From an uncultured Oscillospiraceae bacterium (GTDB lineage: Bacteria > Bacillota > Clostridia > Oscillospirales > Ruminococcaceae), in NCBI GenBank assembly GCA_934448295.1, contig CAKSEY010000004.1, positions 124,001 to 188,000 of the forward strand: DNA of 64,000 nucleotides, read 5' to 3'. The stretch's first letter is position 1. Each line of letters begins with the position of its first letter. A program made the position numbers and the translations under genes. The notes under the pieces are model-generated. The model was not told the origin of the DNA, made no database searches, and worked only from the letters and a program-made list of their open reading frames with translations. Shown here piece by piece: positions 32,160 to 42,600 of the stretch.

Positions 32160-33281
32160 ATGGAAAAAGCGGGAAAAATCATATCCGGGGTATTCGGCTG
32201 GCTGATCGCGGCGGCAGCGGGAGTGCTCGGATTTTATTACGCGGCGCTTCCCGGGGAGCTGAGCGCGCAGACCGGGGCGGAAGTCCACGGAGATATATGC
32301 GGCGCGCAGCTTGTGGAGTGCGGCGACGGCTACGGCTTTGCGCTGGGGGAAATGCGCATAAAATCAGTCGAGCTGAATGCTGAGGAACGGCGTATGCTGA
32401 TTCCCGGCGGTTCTCCGTTCGGGATAAAGCTGAGGACGGACGGGGTCATGGTGATCTCAGTGAACGGCGGCTCTCCGGCGGCAAAGGCGGGAATACGCGC
32501 CGGGGACGTGATTTCCAGCGTGAACGGGATAACGGTGAGCACCAACGCGGAGATTTCCGAGGCAGTGCAGACCGTTCCGGAGGAAAGCACGATAATCCTC
32601 ACGCGGAAAAACGGCGAGATGTGCGTCAAGCTGAAGCCGGAGATTTCAGACGAGCGGCTGATCATAGGAGCATGGGTGCGCGACAGCTCCGCGGGCATTG
32701 GAACCATGACGTTCTGCGACCCGGAAACCGGACGCTTCGGCGGGCTGGGGCATCCGGTCAGCGACGTCACCACCGGAGAGCTTATGCCGCTCTCCAGCGG
32801 GGAGGTCACGAAAGCGGAGATCTACGGGGCGGTCAAGGGCACCGGTGGAGAGGCGGGAGAGCTGTGCGGCGACCTGTGCTCCGGGAGCTGCGGCAGCCTG
32901 ACTGCAAATACCCCGGTGGGGGTTTTCGGGGAGCTGTCGGAAATACCCGGTCAGGCGGCGATACCGATGGCTTTCCGGCAGGAGGTAAAATGCGGCCCGG
33001 CGGTGATACTGTCAACGATAAACGGTCAGGAGCCGCAGGAATACAGCATAGAGATAGAGAAAATCAACCTCTGCGCGCTGAGCGGCACCAAGAGCATGGT
33101 AATACGGATAACCGACCCGCGCCTGCTTGAACAGACCGGCGGTATAGTCCGGGGAATGAGCGGAAGCCCCATAATACAGGACGGCATGCTTGCCGGGGCT
33201 GTGACGCACGTTTTCCTCAACGACCCGACGCGGGGCTACGCGGTGTTCGCGGAAAGCATGATCGAGCAGATGGAGCAATAA
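32160..33281 (+). CDS. spoIVB: SpoIVB-type S55 serine peptidase
   Basis: A 373-residue protein with an N-terminal signal anchor (about residues 7-29), a PDZ domain (about 80-160, with GGSPAAKAGIRAGDVISSVNG) and the S55 peptidase domain. His198 in GLGHPVSDV and the Ser in RGMSGSPIIQDG (Ser334) are the active-site segments. In sporulating Firmicutes SpoIVB is exported from the forespore and cleaves SpoIVFA, freeing sigma-K activation. GTG and ATG are adjacent at 32157-32162; the ATG is preferred. In many genomes spo0A follows spoIVB, but here the next gene is a sugar kinase. Confidence 0.93.
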   Translation: MEKAGKIISGVFGWLIAAAAGVLGFYYAALPGELSAQTGAEVHGDICGAQLVECGDGYGFALGEMRIKSVELNAEERRMLIPGGSPFGIKLRTDGVMVISVNGGSPAAKAGIRAGDVISSVNGITVSTNAEISEAVQTVPEESTIILTRKNGEMCVKLKPEISDERLIIGAWVRDSSAGIGTMTFCDPETGRFGGLGHPVSDVTTGELMPLSSGEVTKAEIYGAVKGTGGEAGELCGDLCSGSCGSLTANTPVGVFGELSEIPGQAAIPMAFRQEVKCGPAVILSTINGQEPQEYSIEIEKINLCALSGTKSMVIRITDPRLLEQTGGIVRGMSGSPIIQDGMLAGAVTHVFLNDPTRGYAVFAESMIEQMEQ

Positions 33282-33287
33282 AAATCT

Positions 33288-33306
33288 GGGGCGGCTATGA
33301 CCGCCC
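33288..33306 (+). terminator. weak hairpin after spoIVB
   Basis: GGGCGG (33289-33294) pairs with CCGCCC (33301-33306) over a 6-nt loop, 7 nt after the stop, followed by TAAATTT. The T-run is poor. Confidence 0.45.
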
Positions 33307-33364
33307 TAAATTTCTGCCGATGCACCGAAAAGCCTTTTTTCCTGAAATTATGTCGATAAATGGG

Positions 33365-33392
33365 TTGATTTATCAGAAAAATCTGCTATAAT
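33365..33392 (+). promoter_or_regulatory. promoter of the PfkB-HAD-addBA operon
   Basis: -35 TTGATT (33365-33370), 16-nt spacer, -10 TATAAT (33387-33392). The leader to the ATG at 33495 is about 95 nt and shows no recognised riboswitch. Confidence 0.75.
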
Positions 33393-33494
33393 GTATATAG
33401 TATGTTTTTATTACTGCAGACTTCCGGGCGGAACGAGCATACTATTCCCAGACCGCTGTTATATTTAATGACTAAAATGTTTCAGGAGAAAAAA

Positions 33495-34457
33495 ATGGAC
33501 AAGGTACTTCTTATCGGCGAACCAATGGAGCTGCTTCTCGCAGAGGAGGAGGGCGCCCTTGCGGACGTGACGAAATTCCGGGCGAGCGTTTCCGGCGCGG
33601 AAATAAACGTTGCCGTTGGGCTTGCAAGGCTGGGACTCTGCCCTCGCTATATGACAAGGCTCGGCAGCGACCCTAGGGCTGTGCGGATACGCAGGTTCAT
33701 GCGGAAAAACGGGATCCCTGACGACCTTATCATCACCGACCCGGCTCACCTGACCGGAGCCATGATGAAGAGCAAGGCGGAGCCGGGAAAGCACGAGATA
33801 TACTACTTCCGGCAGGATTCGGCGGCTTCCTTCCTGTGCCGGGAGGACGTTGACCGGCTCGACCTTTCCGACATCAGAGCGGTGCACTTCACCGGAATTT
33901 TCCCCTCGATTTCCGCGTCCGCAGCCGAGGCTGCACGGAGGCTTGTCCAGCGTGCAAAATCGGACGAGATAACCGTTGTGTTCGACCCGAACCTGCGCTG
34001 CCAGCTCTGGAATTCCTCGCCGGAAACCCTCGCCCTTATCAACGAATTCGCGGCGGATTCCGACGTATTCCTGCCCAGCTTAAAGGAAGCGCAGACCCTC
34101 TGCGGGCTTTCCGAGCCGGAGGAGATAGCCGAGCGTTACCTTGAACTCGGCACGAAAAAGGTCGTCGTAAAGCTCGGAAAGCAGGGCGCTTACTACAAGA
34201 GCCATGTTGAAAGCGGCGTTGCGCCAACATTCCAGGCGGATTCCGTCATCGACACGGCGGGCGCTGGCGACGGATTCGCGGCAGGGCTGATAAGCGGTAT
34301 CTGCGAGGAGATCCCCCTTGGCGAAGCCGTATTCCGCGCCAACGCCGTGGGAAGTATGCAGATACAGAATTCCAGCGACAACGCGGGACTTCCCACACTG
34401 GAGCAGCTCAGAGAATATATGCTAAGCCACAGATTCGTTGACGCGCTGCGCGACTGA
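33495..34457 (+). CDS. PfkB family carbohydrate kinase (KDG kinase-like)
   Basis: A 320-residue ribokinase-fold kinase. The N-terminal part has ASVSGAEINVAVGLARLG, FDPNLR is the usual central motif, and the C-terminal DTAGAGDGFAAG contains the catalytic Asp and anion hole. Resemblance is closest to 2-keto-3-deoxygluconate and fructokinase-like members; the substrate cannot be fixed. The ATG at 33495 has AGGAG upstream, and the longer reading from 33402 is not supported. It is followed 13 nt later by the HAD fusion gene, so it heads the operon leading into addBA. Confidence 0.88.
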   Translation: MDKVLLIGEPMELLLAEEEGALADVTKFRASVSGAEINVAVGLARLGLCPRYMTRLGSDPRAVRIRRFMRKNGIPDDLIITDPAHLTGAMMKSKAEPGKHEIYYFRQDSAASFLCREDVDRLDLSDIRAVHFTGIFPSISASAAEAARRLVQRAKSDEITVVFDPNLRCQLWNSSPETLALINEFAADSDVFLPSLKEAQTLCGLSEPEEIAERYLELGTKKVVVKLGKQGAYYKSHVESGVAPTFQADSVIDTAGAGDGFAAGLISGICEEIPLGEAVFRANAVGSMQIQNSSDNAGLPTLEQLREYMLSHRFVDALRD

Positions 34458-34470
34458 CCACGGAGATAAA

Positions 34471-36081
34471 ATGACCCTTTACGCCACAGATTTAGACGGA
34501 ACCCTCCTGAGAGCCGACAAGAGCATTTCAGATGAAACCGCAGAGCTGCTGAACAGGCTCACGGACAGCGGAGTGCTCTTTACCTACGCGACCGCGCGCT
34601 CCTTTTCCAGCGCCTCGCCGCTTGTCGCAAAACTTCACCTCTCCTGCCCCGCTGTTACCTTCAACGGGGTATTCGTCATTGACCCGCGAACTGGGGAGCA
34701 CATTGTGGAAAACGTGTTCAGCGCCGCTTCATTTAGCAGGGCGGTGGAGTTCTTTGACCGGCATGAGCTGGCGCCGCTCGTCTACTCCTACATTGACGGC
34801 AGGGAGCGCGTCAGCTACCTTGCGGACAGGTACGAGGACGTAAAAGGCTACGTTGCCTCCCGGCGGGGAGACAAGCGGCTGCGCCCGGTGAACTCCCGGG
34901 AAGAGCTGTTCCAGGGGATCGTGTTTTACTTCACGCTGTTCAACCCGAAGCTGCCGTACGAGCTTCTTGACGAGACGTTCAGCCGGGATAACGGATTCGC
35001 CACCAACGTCATGGAGGACACCTACGAAAAGGGCGTTATCTGGTACGAGATATTCAGCCGGAACGCCAGCAAGGCCGCCGCGCTGCTGCAGGTCATGGAG
35101 CTGACACGCGCCGACCGTCTCGTCTGCTTCGGGGACAACACCAACGACATTTCCATGATAAAGGCGGCGGATCTCGGGGTGTGCGTATCGAATTCCTGCG
35201 GGGAGCTGAAAGCCATTTCCGACTGCGTTATCGGCAGCTGCGAGGAGGGTGCCGTCGCTGAATTCATCGCCCGGGAAAACGGCATTATCCCGGACGCTCC
35301 CCGGCAGAGCGCCGTACAGACCGACAGCGGCAGGTTCTCCCAGGCGCTCAGCGCCGCAATGACCCGCGTGCGCGGCATGCACGGCTCCGTTGGCACGCAG
35401 AACGAAAAGCTTATCCATGCGGCGCTGAAGAATTACTATGCGCCGTACTCCGACGACCAGGAAATAAGGATCGGGAAATTCTACGCGGACGCAGTGACCG
35501 AGGACGGTATTTTTGAGATACAGACCCGCAAACTCAGCGCACTGAAAGAAAAACTTGCCGCGTTCACCCAGGCGGCGCACGTCACGATAGTCCACCCGGT
35601 GGAGGTCAGGACGAGAACCGTCTACATAAACCGCGACACCGGGGAGGTGATCTCGGAATCCCGTTTCCGGGCGGTGAACCAGCGGCAGAAGCTGTATCAG
35701 GAGCTATATTCAATAAGGGAGTTCCTCCGGGACAGCCGCATTACGCTGATAATCGCGCGGCTCTGCACCGAAAAGCGCGTTGCCGGCAGCGGAGAGCAGA
35801 AGCCGGATATGCGAAACAGATACTCCAGAAAAAAGCTGGACATCGCAAAAATCCCGCTGGAGCTTGTGCGGGAGGATATCGTTCCTCTGCCGGAGGGGCT
35901 GCGCTTCCTCATGCCGGAGGGACTTCCGCAGGAGTTCACCAAAAAGGAATTCTGCAAAATCGCAAAGGAGCCTGAAAGCTCGCTCAGACTTGAGGTGCTC
36001 AGAGCCGCCGGGCTTATTACACAAACAGGAAAAAGGGGTCGCTGCTATCTATACACAGCAGTCGGCGGAAAGGAAAGATAA
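34471..36081 (+). CDS. fusion of Cof-type HAD phosphatase and PD-(D/E)XK-like domain
   Basis: A 536-residue protein. Residues 1-270 are a Cof/YidA-type HAD hydrolase: nucleophile DLDGT (Asp7, Asp9), a TARS motif-II segment, a cap domain, and FGDNTNDISM (about 220) for Mg2+ binding. After a linker, residues ~300-525 form a second domain with GTQNEKLIHAALKNYY (Glu312), KFYADAV (Asp340), IFEIQTRKLSALKEKL (Glu349-x-Gln351, Lys354), and VTIVHPV. This Glu...Asp...Glu-x-Gln...Lys pattern resembles a PD-(D/E)XK nuclease-like domain found alone in many bacteria (DUF8091-type). The gene ends in a winged-helix-like SLRLEVLRAAGLIT segment. The stop overlaps the addB start (TAATG). Nuclease activity is inferred, not shown. 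Confidence 0.72.
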   Translation: MTLYATDLDGTLLRADKSISDETAELLNRLTDSGVLFTYATARSFSSASPLVAKLHLSCPAVTFNGVFVIDPRTGEHIVENVFSAASFSRAVEFFDRHELAPLVYSYIDGRERVSYLADRYEDVKGYVASRRGDKRLRPVNSREELFQGIVFYFTLFNPKLPYELLDETFSRDNGFATNVMEDTYEKGVIWYEIFSRNASKAAALLQVMELTRADRLVCFGDNTNDISMIKAADLGVCVSNSCGELKAISDCVIGSCEEGAVAEFIARENGIIPDAPRQSAVQTDSGRFSQALSAAMTRVRGMHGSVGTQNEKLIHAALKNYYAPYSDDQEIRIGKFYADAVTEDGIFEIQTRKLSALKEKLAAFTQAAHVTIVHPVEVRTRTVYINRDTGEVISESRFRAVNQRQKLYQELYSIREFLRDSRITLIIARLCTEKRVAGSGEQKPDMRNRYSRKKLDIAKIPLELVREDIVPLPEGLRFLMPEGLPQEFTKKEFCKIAKEPESSLRLEVLRAAGLITQTGKRGRCYLYTAVGGKER

Positions 36082-39000
36082 TGCCAGAGATCATCACCGG
36101 AAAAGCCTGCGCAGATGTGACAGGAATGCTCTACGACAAGGTAATGGATACTATCCGGGACGATGGAAACGCGATCGTTATAGTACCCGACCAGTTCGTT
36201 TTCGAGACCGAAAAGGCTCTTTTCCGCAGGTGCGCCGCAAGGAACCTCACAACCTCGTTCCCGAATATCAGCGTGCGAACCATCGCGCGTATCTCGGACG
36301 AAATCGTGAAAACCTACCAGAAGGGCAAGCCGCCTGCGGACGATATAACCAAGAACGTCATAATGTATCAGGCGATACATAACCGCGGCGTGCAGCTTTC
36401 CTCCCTGGGAAGGCTTGCAAAAAGACAGGGCTTCGCCGCGCAGATGGTGAAAACCGTGTCCCTGCTGAAAACCGAGGGCATAAGCTGTGAGGTATTCCGG
36501 GAGTTCCTGGATACTGACGAGGCTAAGGGGCAGTCCCCTGCCCTGCTGAAAAAAATGACCGACATCTGCGCGCTCTACACGGAGTACGACCAGATGCTTT
36601 CCAGCCAGTACACCGACAAGCTGGACATGACCATGCTTGCCGCCGACCTGGCGGTAAGACACGGCTATTTCCGGGACAAAAACGTATTCGTGGACGGGTT
36701 CAACTCCTTCTCCGGCAGTCAGCTCCGGCTGATGCGTGCGGTATCAGAGCGGGCGCAGAGCTCCTGCTTCGCCTTTGTTGCGGACAAGGACGACGGGCGC
36801 GATATATTCACCACCGTGCTTGCCGAGATAGACCGTATCTCCCAGGGCGGTATTCCGAAAGCCTGCCGCGATAACTCCCGCAGAATGGCGGACGGCCTGC
36901 TGCGCGCCTGCGGTCTGCTATGGAACGGCGATATGTGCGACGAGGGCGAGATCTCAGCGCTCCGCATTGTCAAGGCTGACGATATCTACGCAGAAATGGA
37001 ATTCGCCGCCGCCGAGATAAAGCGCCTTGTAAACCGCGAGGGGCTGCGCTACAACCAGATAGCCGTGCTCAGCACAGACCCCGCCGCTTACAGGACTCCC
37101 GCCGAAAGCGCCTTCACGAAATACGATATCCCGATGTTCTGCGATATACCGGAATCTATCCTCAACGCGCCACTGACAAACCTTGTGCTTTCGCTTCTGA
37201 AACTGATTGACGACCCGTCTGCGGAGAATTTCCTGAGCTACATCAGGAACAGCTTCCTGCACGTCCGCTGCGAAAGGACTGTGGAGAAGAATGGACAGTC
37301 CATCGTGAAAAAATACGACAGAAGTCTGTACATCAACGAAATAGACTGCTTCGACAATTACGTCACACACTGGCGCATAACCGGGCAGAAGCTCGGTCAG
37401 GAATTCGCCGGCACAGGAATGAGCGAACGCGACAGCAAGCTTGCCGTGAGCGCCGAAAAGGTCAGGAAGCTTGCCGTTGTCCCCGTTCTTGAACTGCGGG
37501 AGAGGATACTCGCCGCCTTAAAGGAGGACAGGTGCACCGCCGCCTGGCTGTCCCGGGAGATATGCGGCTTCCTGTTTGACGAGGCGGGCATTGAAAGCTC
37601 CGTGCTGGGGGCTGACAAAAACGCCTCCACGCTGTGGGATATCCTGGTGAAGATCTTTGAAGCGATCTGCACCGGAATAGGCGAAAATAAGCTTGCTCCG
37701 GACAAATACTACACGCTTTTCCGGGATATATGTTCGCAGACCGACCTGGCGCTTCCGCCGCAGCTTGCGGATTCCGTCATACTCGGAGACACCAGCCGCA
37801 CCCGCGCGGACGGTATCCGCGTGGTGTTCATAGTGGGCGCGAACTACGGAAAATTCCCCGACCCCAGCGGAAGCTTCGGGCTGTTCTCGGAATACGAGGC
37901 GGAGATACTCAGCGAAACGCAGCTGAAGCTCTCCATGAAGCAGGAGGAAAAATACAGCTTCAGCAGATATCAGGCTTACCGTGCGCTGACCCTCGCCACC
38001 GACAGGCTGTATCTGTGCTATTCCGCAGCCGACCTGTCCGGCGGGACTATGTCCCCATGCGAGGTGATAACCGACCTGCTCGCGAGGTTCAGCGGGCTTA
38101 CCACTGAATACGCGGGCGACCTGCGGCGATTCGGAGACGAATTCTACTGCTCCACGAAAAAGGCGCTGCGGGCAAGATACGCCTCCCAGTTCGGCGGGAA
38201 CGACCCCGCGCGGCTCGCCACGCTCAGAAAGGCGATGGAGCTTTCCGGCGACAGCGAATACGCAGACCATCTGGACGGGCTGGTGCGCTCCCGCAGTACG
38301 GCGTTCCTCCACCGGCTGGAGCCGGGAGTTGCCGCGAAGCTTTTCCGTTCGCAGGATATAGCCGCGACAAAGCTGGAAAGGCTCAGCAAGTGCAGGTTCC
38401 TGTATTTCTGCGAGAACGGACTGAAAATCAGGATACGCACTCCGATGAACGCGAACAACAACGACGTCGGCAGCGCCGTTCACCATGTGCTGGAAAACGT
38501 GCTGCGGGATTACTGCGCGCGTATGCCGGAGTTCTTCAAACTATCAAAGGACGAGCTCCGGAACATATCCAGGACTTACCTTGACGACTACGCCGCGAAC
38601 CACCTCGGCGGCGAGGAGTATCGCAGCAACTCTTTCAACTATATGTTCCGGGGGCTGGAGCTGCGGTGCGCCGACCTGCTGGAGCTACTCCAGATGGAGT
38701 TCAGGAGCAGGAAATACCGCCCGGTGCTGTTCGAGGCTGAATTCAGGGACAGCCGCCGGGAAAAGCTTCCGGAGGTCTCCGCGCCGCCCGCCGGAACGGG
38801 GCAGCCCGGCATACAGCCGCTCACAGCGGACAGCGTGCAGCTCTCACCCCTGTCGGTAAAGGTGAACGGCGATAAAAGCGTGAATATCATCGGAGTCGTT
38901 GACCGCATTGATATGTTCCACGGCGACGACGGAAAGGACTATCTGCGCGTTGTGGACTACAAGACGGGCAGCCACAGGTTCAAAATCTCAAATGCGCTGT

Positions 39001-39647
39001 ACGGAATTAACACGCAGACGCTCGTTTATCTGATTGCATTATGCAGCGCGAACGGCGGTATTTCTCCGGGGGGACTGGGCTATTTCTCCGCGAAAATGAC
39101 CGGCGCTTCCATGTCGGATTCCCCGCTGATGGAGCTGATCGCCACCGGGCATCTTCCCAGCGATATGTACGTCCGGACGGACTCCACCGAAGAGGAACAG
39201 AATATGTTCGCGGAGGGGTATATCCGTTCTGTGTACGGCGGTGCTCCGCCGGAAACCGAAAAGGCGCTCACCAGCGGCGACCTTATCCCCGGCGAGGACG
39301 CAAGCCCCGCCCCCGGTCAGTTCAAGGAACTGACGGAGCTAGTTCTCGGGCAGACTAAACGCGTGCTTTCAAAGCTGTACGGCGGCGATGTTTCCGCCAT
39401 ACCAACAATATACAAGGACGGCAGCGCGAAATCTGAAAGCAGGTGCAGCGCCTGCGACTACTGCTCATTCAAGCAGCTATGCGGACGCACCGCGCCGGAC
39501 GGCTGCTATGTGGACGACACGGTGACCGAAAGGCTGGTTATCCCGAAAGCTCCCAAGCCGGAGAATACAGACAGCACGGAAGAAAAGAAAAGCTCCACCC
39601 GCACACGGAAGAAAAAAGCGGGCGGCAGCGGACAGGCAGGTGAATGA
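36081..39647 (+). CDS. addB: ATP-dependent helicase/deoxyribonuclease subunit B
   Basis: A 1188-residue AddB/RexB-type subunit of the AddAB recombination machine that resects double-strand breaks. The C-terminal nuclease shows RVVDYKTG (Asp959, Lys961). The four-cysteine iron-sulfur cluster is present: Cys771 in SKCRFLYFC and the C-terminal CSACDYCSFKQLC (Cys1122, 1125, 1128, 1134 region). The N-terminus EIITGKACADVTGML lacks the GxxGxGKT Walker A of B. subtilis AddB, so its ATP site is probably inactive, as in RexB-like proteins. The ~50-residue tail is Lys/Arg-rich. The start overlaps the HAD gene stop, and the stop overlaps addA (ATGA). Confidence 0.9.
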   Translation: MPEIITGKACADVTGMLYDKVMDTIRDDGNAIVIVPDQFVFETEKALFRRCAARNLTTSFPNISVRTIARISDEIVKTYQKGKPPADDITKNVIMYQAIHNRGVQLSSLGRLAKRQGFAAQMVKTVSLLKTEGISCEVFREFLDTDEAKGQSPALLKKMTDICALYTEYDQMLSSQYTDKLDMTMLAADLAVRHGYFRDKNVFVDGFNSFSGSQLRLMRAVSERAQSSCFAFVADKDDGRDIFTTVLAEIDRISQGGIPKACRDNSRRMADGLLRACGLLWNGDMCDEGEISALRIVKADDIYAEMEFAAAEIKRLVNREGLRYNQIAVLSTDPAAYRTPAESAFTKYDIPMFCDIPESILNAPLTNLVLSLLKLIDDPSAENFLSYIRNSFLHVRCERTVEKNGQSIVKKYDRSLYINEIDCFDNYVTHWRITGQKLGQEFAGTGMSERDSKLAVSAEKVRKLAVVPVLELRERILAALKEDRCTAAWLSREICGFLFDEAGIESSVLGADKNASTLWDILVKIFEAICTGIGENKLAPDKYYTLFRDICSQTDLALPPQLADSVILGDTSRTRADGIRVVFIVGANYGKFPDPSGSFGLFSEYEAEILSETQLKLSMKQEEKYSFSRYQAYRALTLATDRLYLCYSAADLSGGTMSPCEVITDLLARFSGLTTEYAGDLRRFGDEFYCSTKKALRARYASQFGGNDPARLATLRKAMELSGDSEYADHLDGLVRSRSTAFLHRLEPGVAAKLFRSQDIAATKLERLSKCRFLYFCENGLKIRIRTPMNANNNDVGSAVHHVLENVLRDYCARMPEFFKLSKDELRNISRTYLDDYAANHLGGEEYRSNSFNYMFRGLELRCADLLELLQMEFRSRKYRPVLFEAEFRDSRREKLPEVSAPPAGTGQPGIQPLTADSVQLSPLSVKVNGDKSVNIIGVVDRIDMFHGDDGKDYLRVVDYKTGSHRFKISNALYGINTQTLVYLIALCSANGGISPGGLGYFSAKMTGASMSDSPLMELIATGHLPSDMYVRTDSTEEEQNMFAEGYIRSVYGGAPPETEKALTSGDLIPGEDASPAPGQFKELTELVLGQTKRVLSKLYGGDVSAIPTIYKDGSAKSESRCSACDYCSFKQLCGRTAPDGCYVDDTVTERLVIPKAPKPENTDSTEEKKSSTRTRKKKAGGSGQAGE

Positions 39648-42600
39648 AAATGAGCGCAATGAAATGGACAGACGACCAGCTTAAAGCAATAAACTACCCC
39701 ACAGACCGCTCCGCCTGCGTTTCCGCAGCAGCCGGGAGCGGCAAGACCGCCCTGCTCATTGAGCGCGTGGTCACGCTAATAAGGGGAAACGAGGAGCAGA
39801 ATATCCAGCCGGTGCCGGCGGACAGCTTCGCGATACTCACCTTTACGCGCAACGCCGCTGAGGAATTCCGCACCAGAATGACCCAGGCTATTGAGAAAGC
39901 CTCGCGCTCTGCGGGCAGCGGGCGAATCCCACGGGAACAGCTCATTAAGTTCCGCTCGTCCTACATCGGGACGATCAACTCCTTCTGCCTGGGAGTGCTC
40001 CGGGATAACCCGCAGCTATTCGACCTGCCGGTGAACTTCTCCATCGTGGAGGAAGGCAGAGCCACCGTTATGATGAACCGTGCACTGGACAACACTATGG
40101 AGTACTTCTACTCCGAGAGCTTCCTTGCCGACCTGCGGGAAAAAATCGCGGGCTTCGGCGGAGCCCTGGAGGACGACGGAACCTCGGCGAGAGAACAGCT
40201 CCTGAAAACATACTCTTTCACGGACGACGAGGAGCTACGCAAGGATGTAAAGAACATCTATTATAAGTCTACCTCCCTGGCAGACCGCTCCGCGTGGCTC
40301 AACGACTGCGCCGGGGTTTTCTCCAGCCGCGACAGGGCTGGGGGATTCTTCCTGCCGTTCATCGTGCGGGATATTCCGGATATCCTTGCCACAATAAACA
40401 AAAACGTCCAACGCGCCAGGGAATGTACCGGGAACATCGTAAAGCCGGAAATAGCGGAATCGCTGAACGCCATGCTGGAAAAAGTGGAAGGCTACGCCAC
40501 ACTTCTGGACAGGCTTTGCAGGAAATACCTCTGCGGTGCCGCTCCTACATTCGACGGCCTGGACAGATTCCACAAGGAGCTTGACGGAACGCCTATCCCG
40601 GTCATAGACCGCTCGTCGGTAAAGCGAGCCGGCGGCAGCGACACCGCCAACAAAAGCGGAGCGCTCACCGCAATGGAAAGGGCTGTCGCATGCTTTGTCA
40701 CGCTCAATTCCGACCTCGGCTATGACAGCGCCGCGTTTGAACTGGAGAGAGTAAACCAGCTAAAGGCGCTGTCCGCGCTGGTCGTACTGGTGGAGCGGCT
40801 GAAAACGGAATTCCGCGCTATAAAGCGCAAGGCGGCGGTGGTAGACTTTGCCGACTGCGAACAAATGCTGCTGGAGGAGCTCCGCAGACCCGGAAGCGAG
40901 CTGCGCGGCACGCTTTCCCAGCGCTATCGCTGCATAATCATAGATGAATTCCAGGACACGAACGACCTGCAATACACCATTTTCAGCACCATTTCACGCG
41001 AGAAAAGCAACCTGTTCTTTGTCGGGGACATCAAGCAGTCGATCTACGCGTTCCGGGGCGGTAATCCGGAGATAATGGCACGGTGCTGCGAGGACGGCAG
41101 CGGCTTTGAAAAGCTCCCGCTGAACCGGAATTTCCGCAGCCGCGAAAGCGTTATCAGCACGGTCAACGCAATGTTTGAGGGTATCATGACCCGGACATAC
41201 GGCGACGTGGATTACTCCGACAACAACCAGCTCATTCCCGGCGCAGCCTTTGAGGACAACGACTGCGACTACTCCTCCGAGCTGCATATCCTGCAATACA
41301 CCAGGAAAAAGCCGCCGCAGGAAAAGGCTGACGAAGCCGCAAAGGAGCCGCTCCCCGGGGAAAACGCAGAGGTTCCCGCTTCTGAGAAGCTGCCCGGCGC
41401 AGCCGTATCCGAGGCGCGGTACACCGCCGGTCTCATCAGCCGCATGGTCGCGGATGGCTTCCGGGTCAAGGACAAAAACGGCGGCAGCCGCCCCTGCACA
41501 TACAGCGATTTCGCAGTACTGCTGAGGAACAAGATCCACATCGGCGAATACAAGGCGGAGCTTGAAAGCGTGGGCATTCCCGCCGCTTCAGATACCGGGG
41601 ACTACCTCCAGGCGGACGAGATAAACCTTATCCTGAGCTATCTGAAAATAATCGACAATCCGCAGCTTGACGAGCACCTGCTCCCTGTGCTGATGTCGCC
41701 TCTCTACGGTTTCACGGCAAACGAGCTTTCGCTTGCAAGGCTCGGTATTCTGGCATACGAGCCCGCTCCCGGCGGAGGGTCCGCTCCCAGCGATAATTCA
41801 GTTGAGGACGTTGATATGGCCAAGGTATACGGCTTCTTCTCCGGGCAGTCGCTTTTCGGCTGCATAATGGACGCCGCGGGCAGCTACTGCGGCACGGTTT
41901 ACGTCCCGGAGGAGATTGACGGAATACGAAGCGCCCTCAGAAAGAAGCAGGTGCCGGACGCCGGGCTTGCAAAATGCATGAAATTCGCAGCAGACTACAT
42001 GGATTTCCGCAGTTTTGCGGCTAACAACTCAGTCGAAAGGCTGATACGGCACATCTACGACAACACAGACCTGTTCTCCGTTATTTCCACCTACGAGCGC
42101 GGAAACAAGAAGCTTGCAAACATCAGGTATCTGCTGACCTACACCAAGGATTTCGAGAAATACGGCGGCGGCACGCTCAACGATTTCCTGCGCTACACGG
42201 ACTCAATGAAGAGCAGCATAAGCAGCCTGAAAGAAGCGGCAGTCCCGCAGGAAGCGGCAGATTCCGTCAAGCTGATGACCTTCCACGCTTCAAAGGGGTT
42301 ACAGTGGCCGATAGTGATTCTGGGGCAGCTCGGCGCGAATATGCACGACGACGGCACCAACACCATGATAATCGACCGCCGCACCGGAATCGGGCTGAAA
42401 AACGCGTTCATTGAGCAGCGCAGGCTCGCATACTCCCTGGGCTTCAACGCGGCAAAGCTGTCGGTCAAACGCCAGCAGAAGGGCGAGGAGCTCCGGGTGC
42501 TTTACGTTGCAATGACCCGCGCGGAGGAAAAGCTGATTATGGTCGGCTGCTGTCCCGCAAAGAAATGCGCCGATCTCATGACCGGAAGCTACACCGCCGA

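Noticed and set aside
33393..33494. Riboswitch in the leader of the PfkB operon
   Set aside because: The ~95-nt leader has no recognisable conserved core and no terminator hairpin before the ATG.
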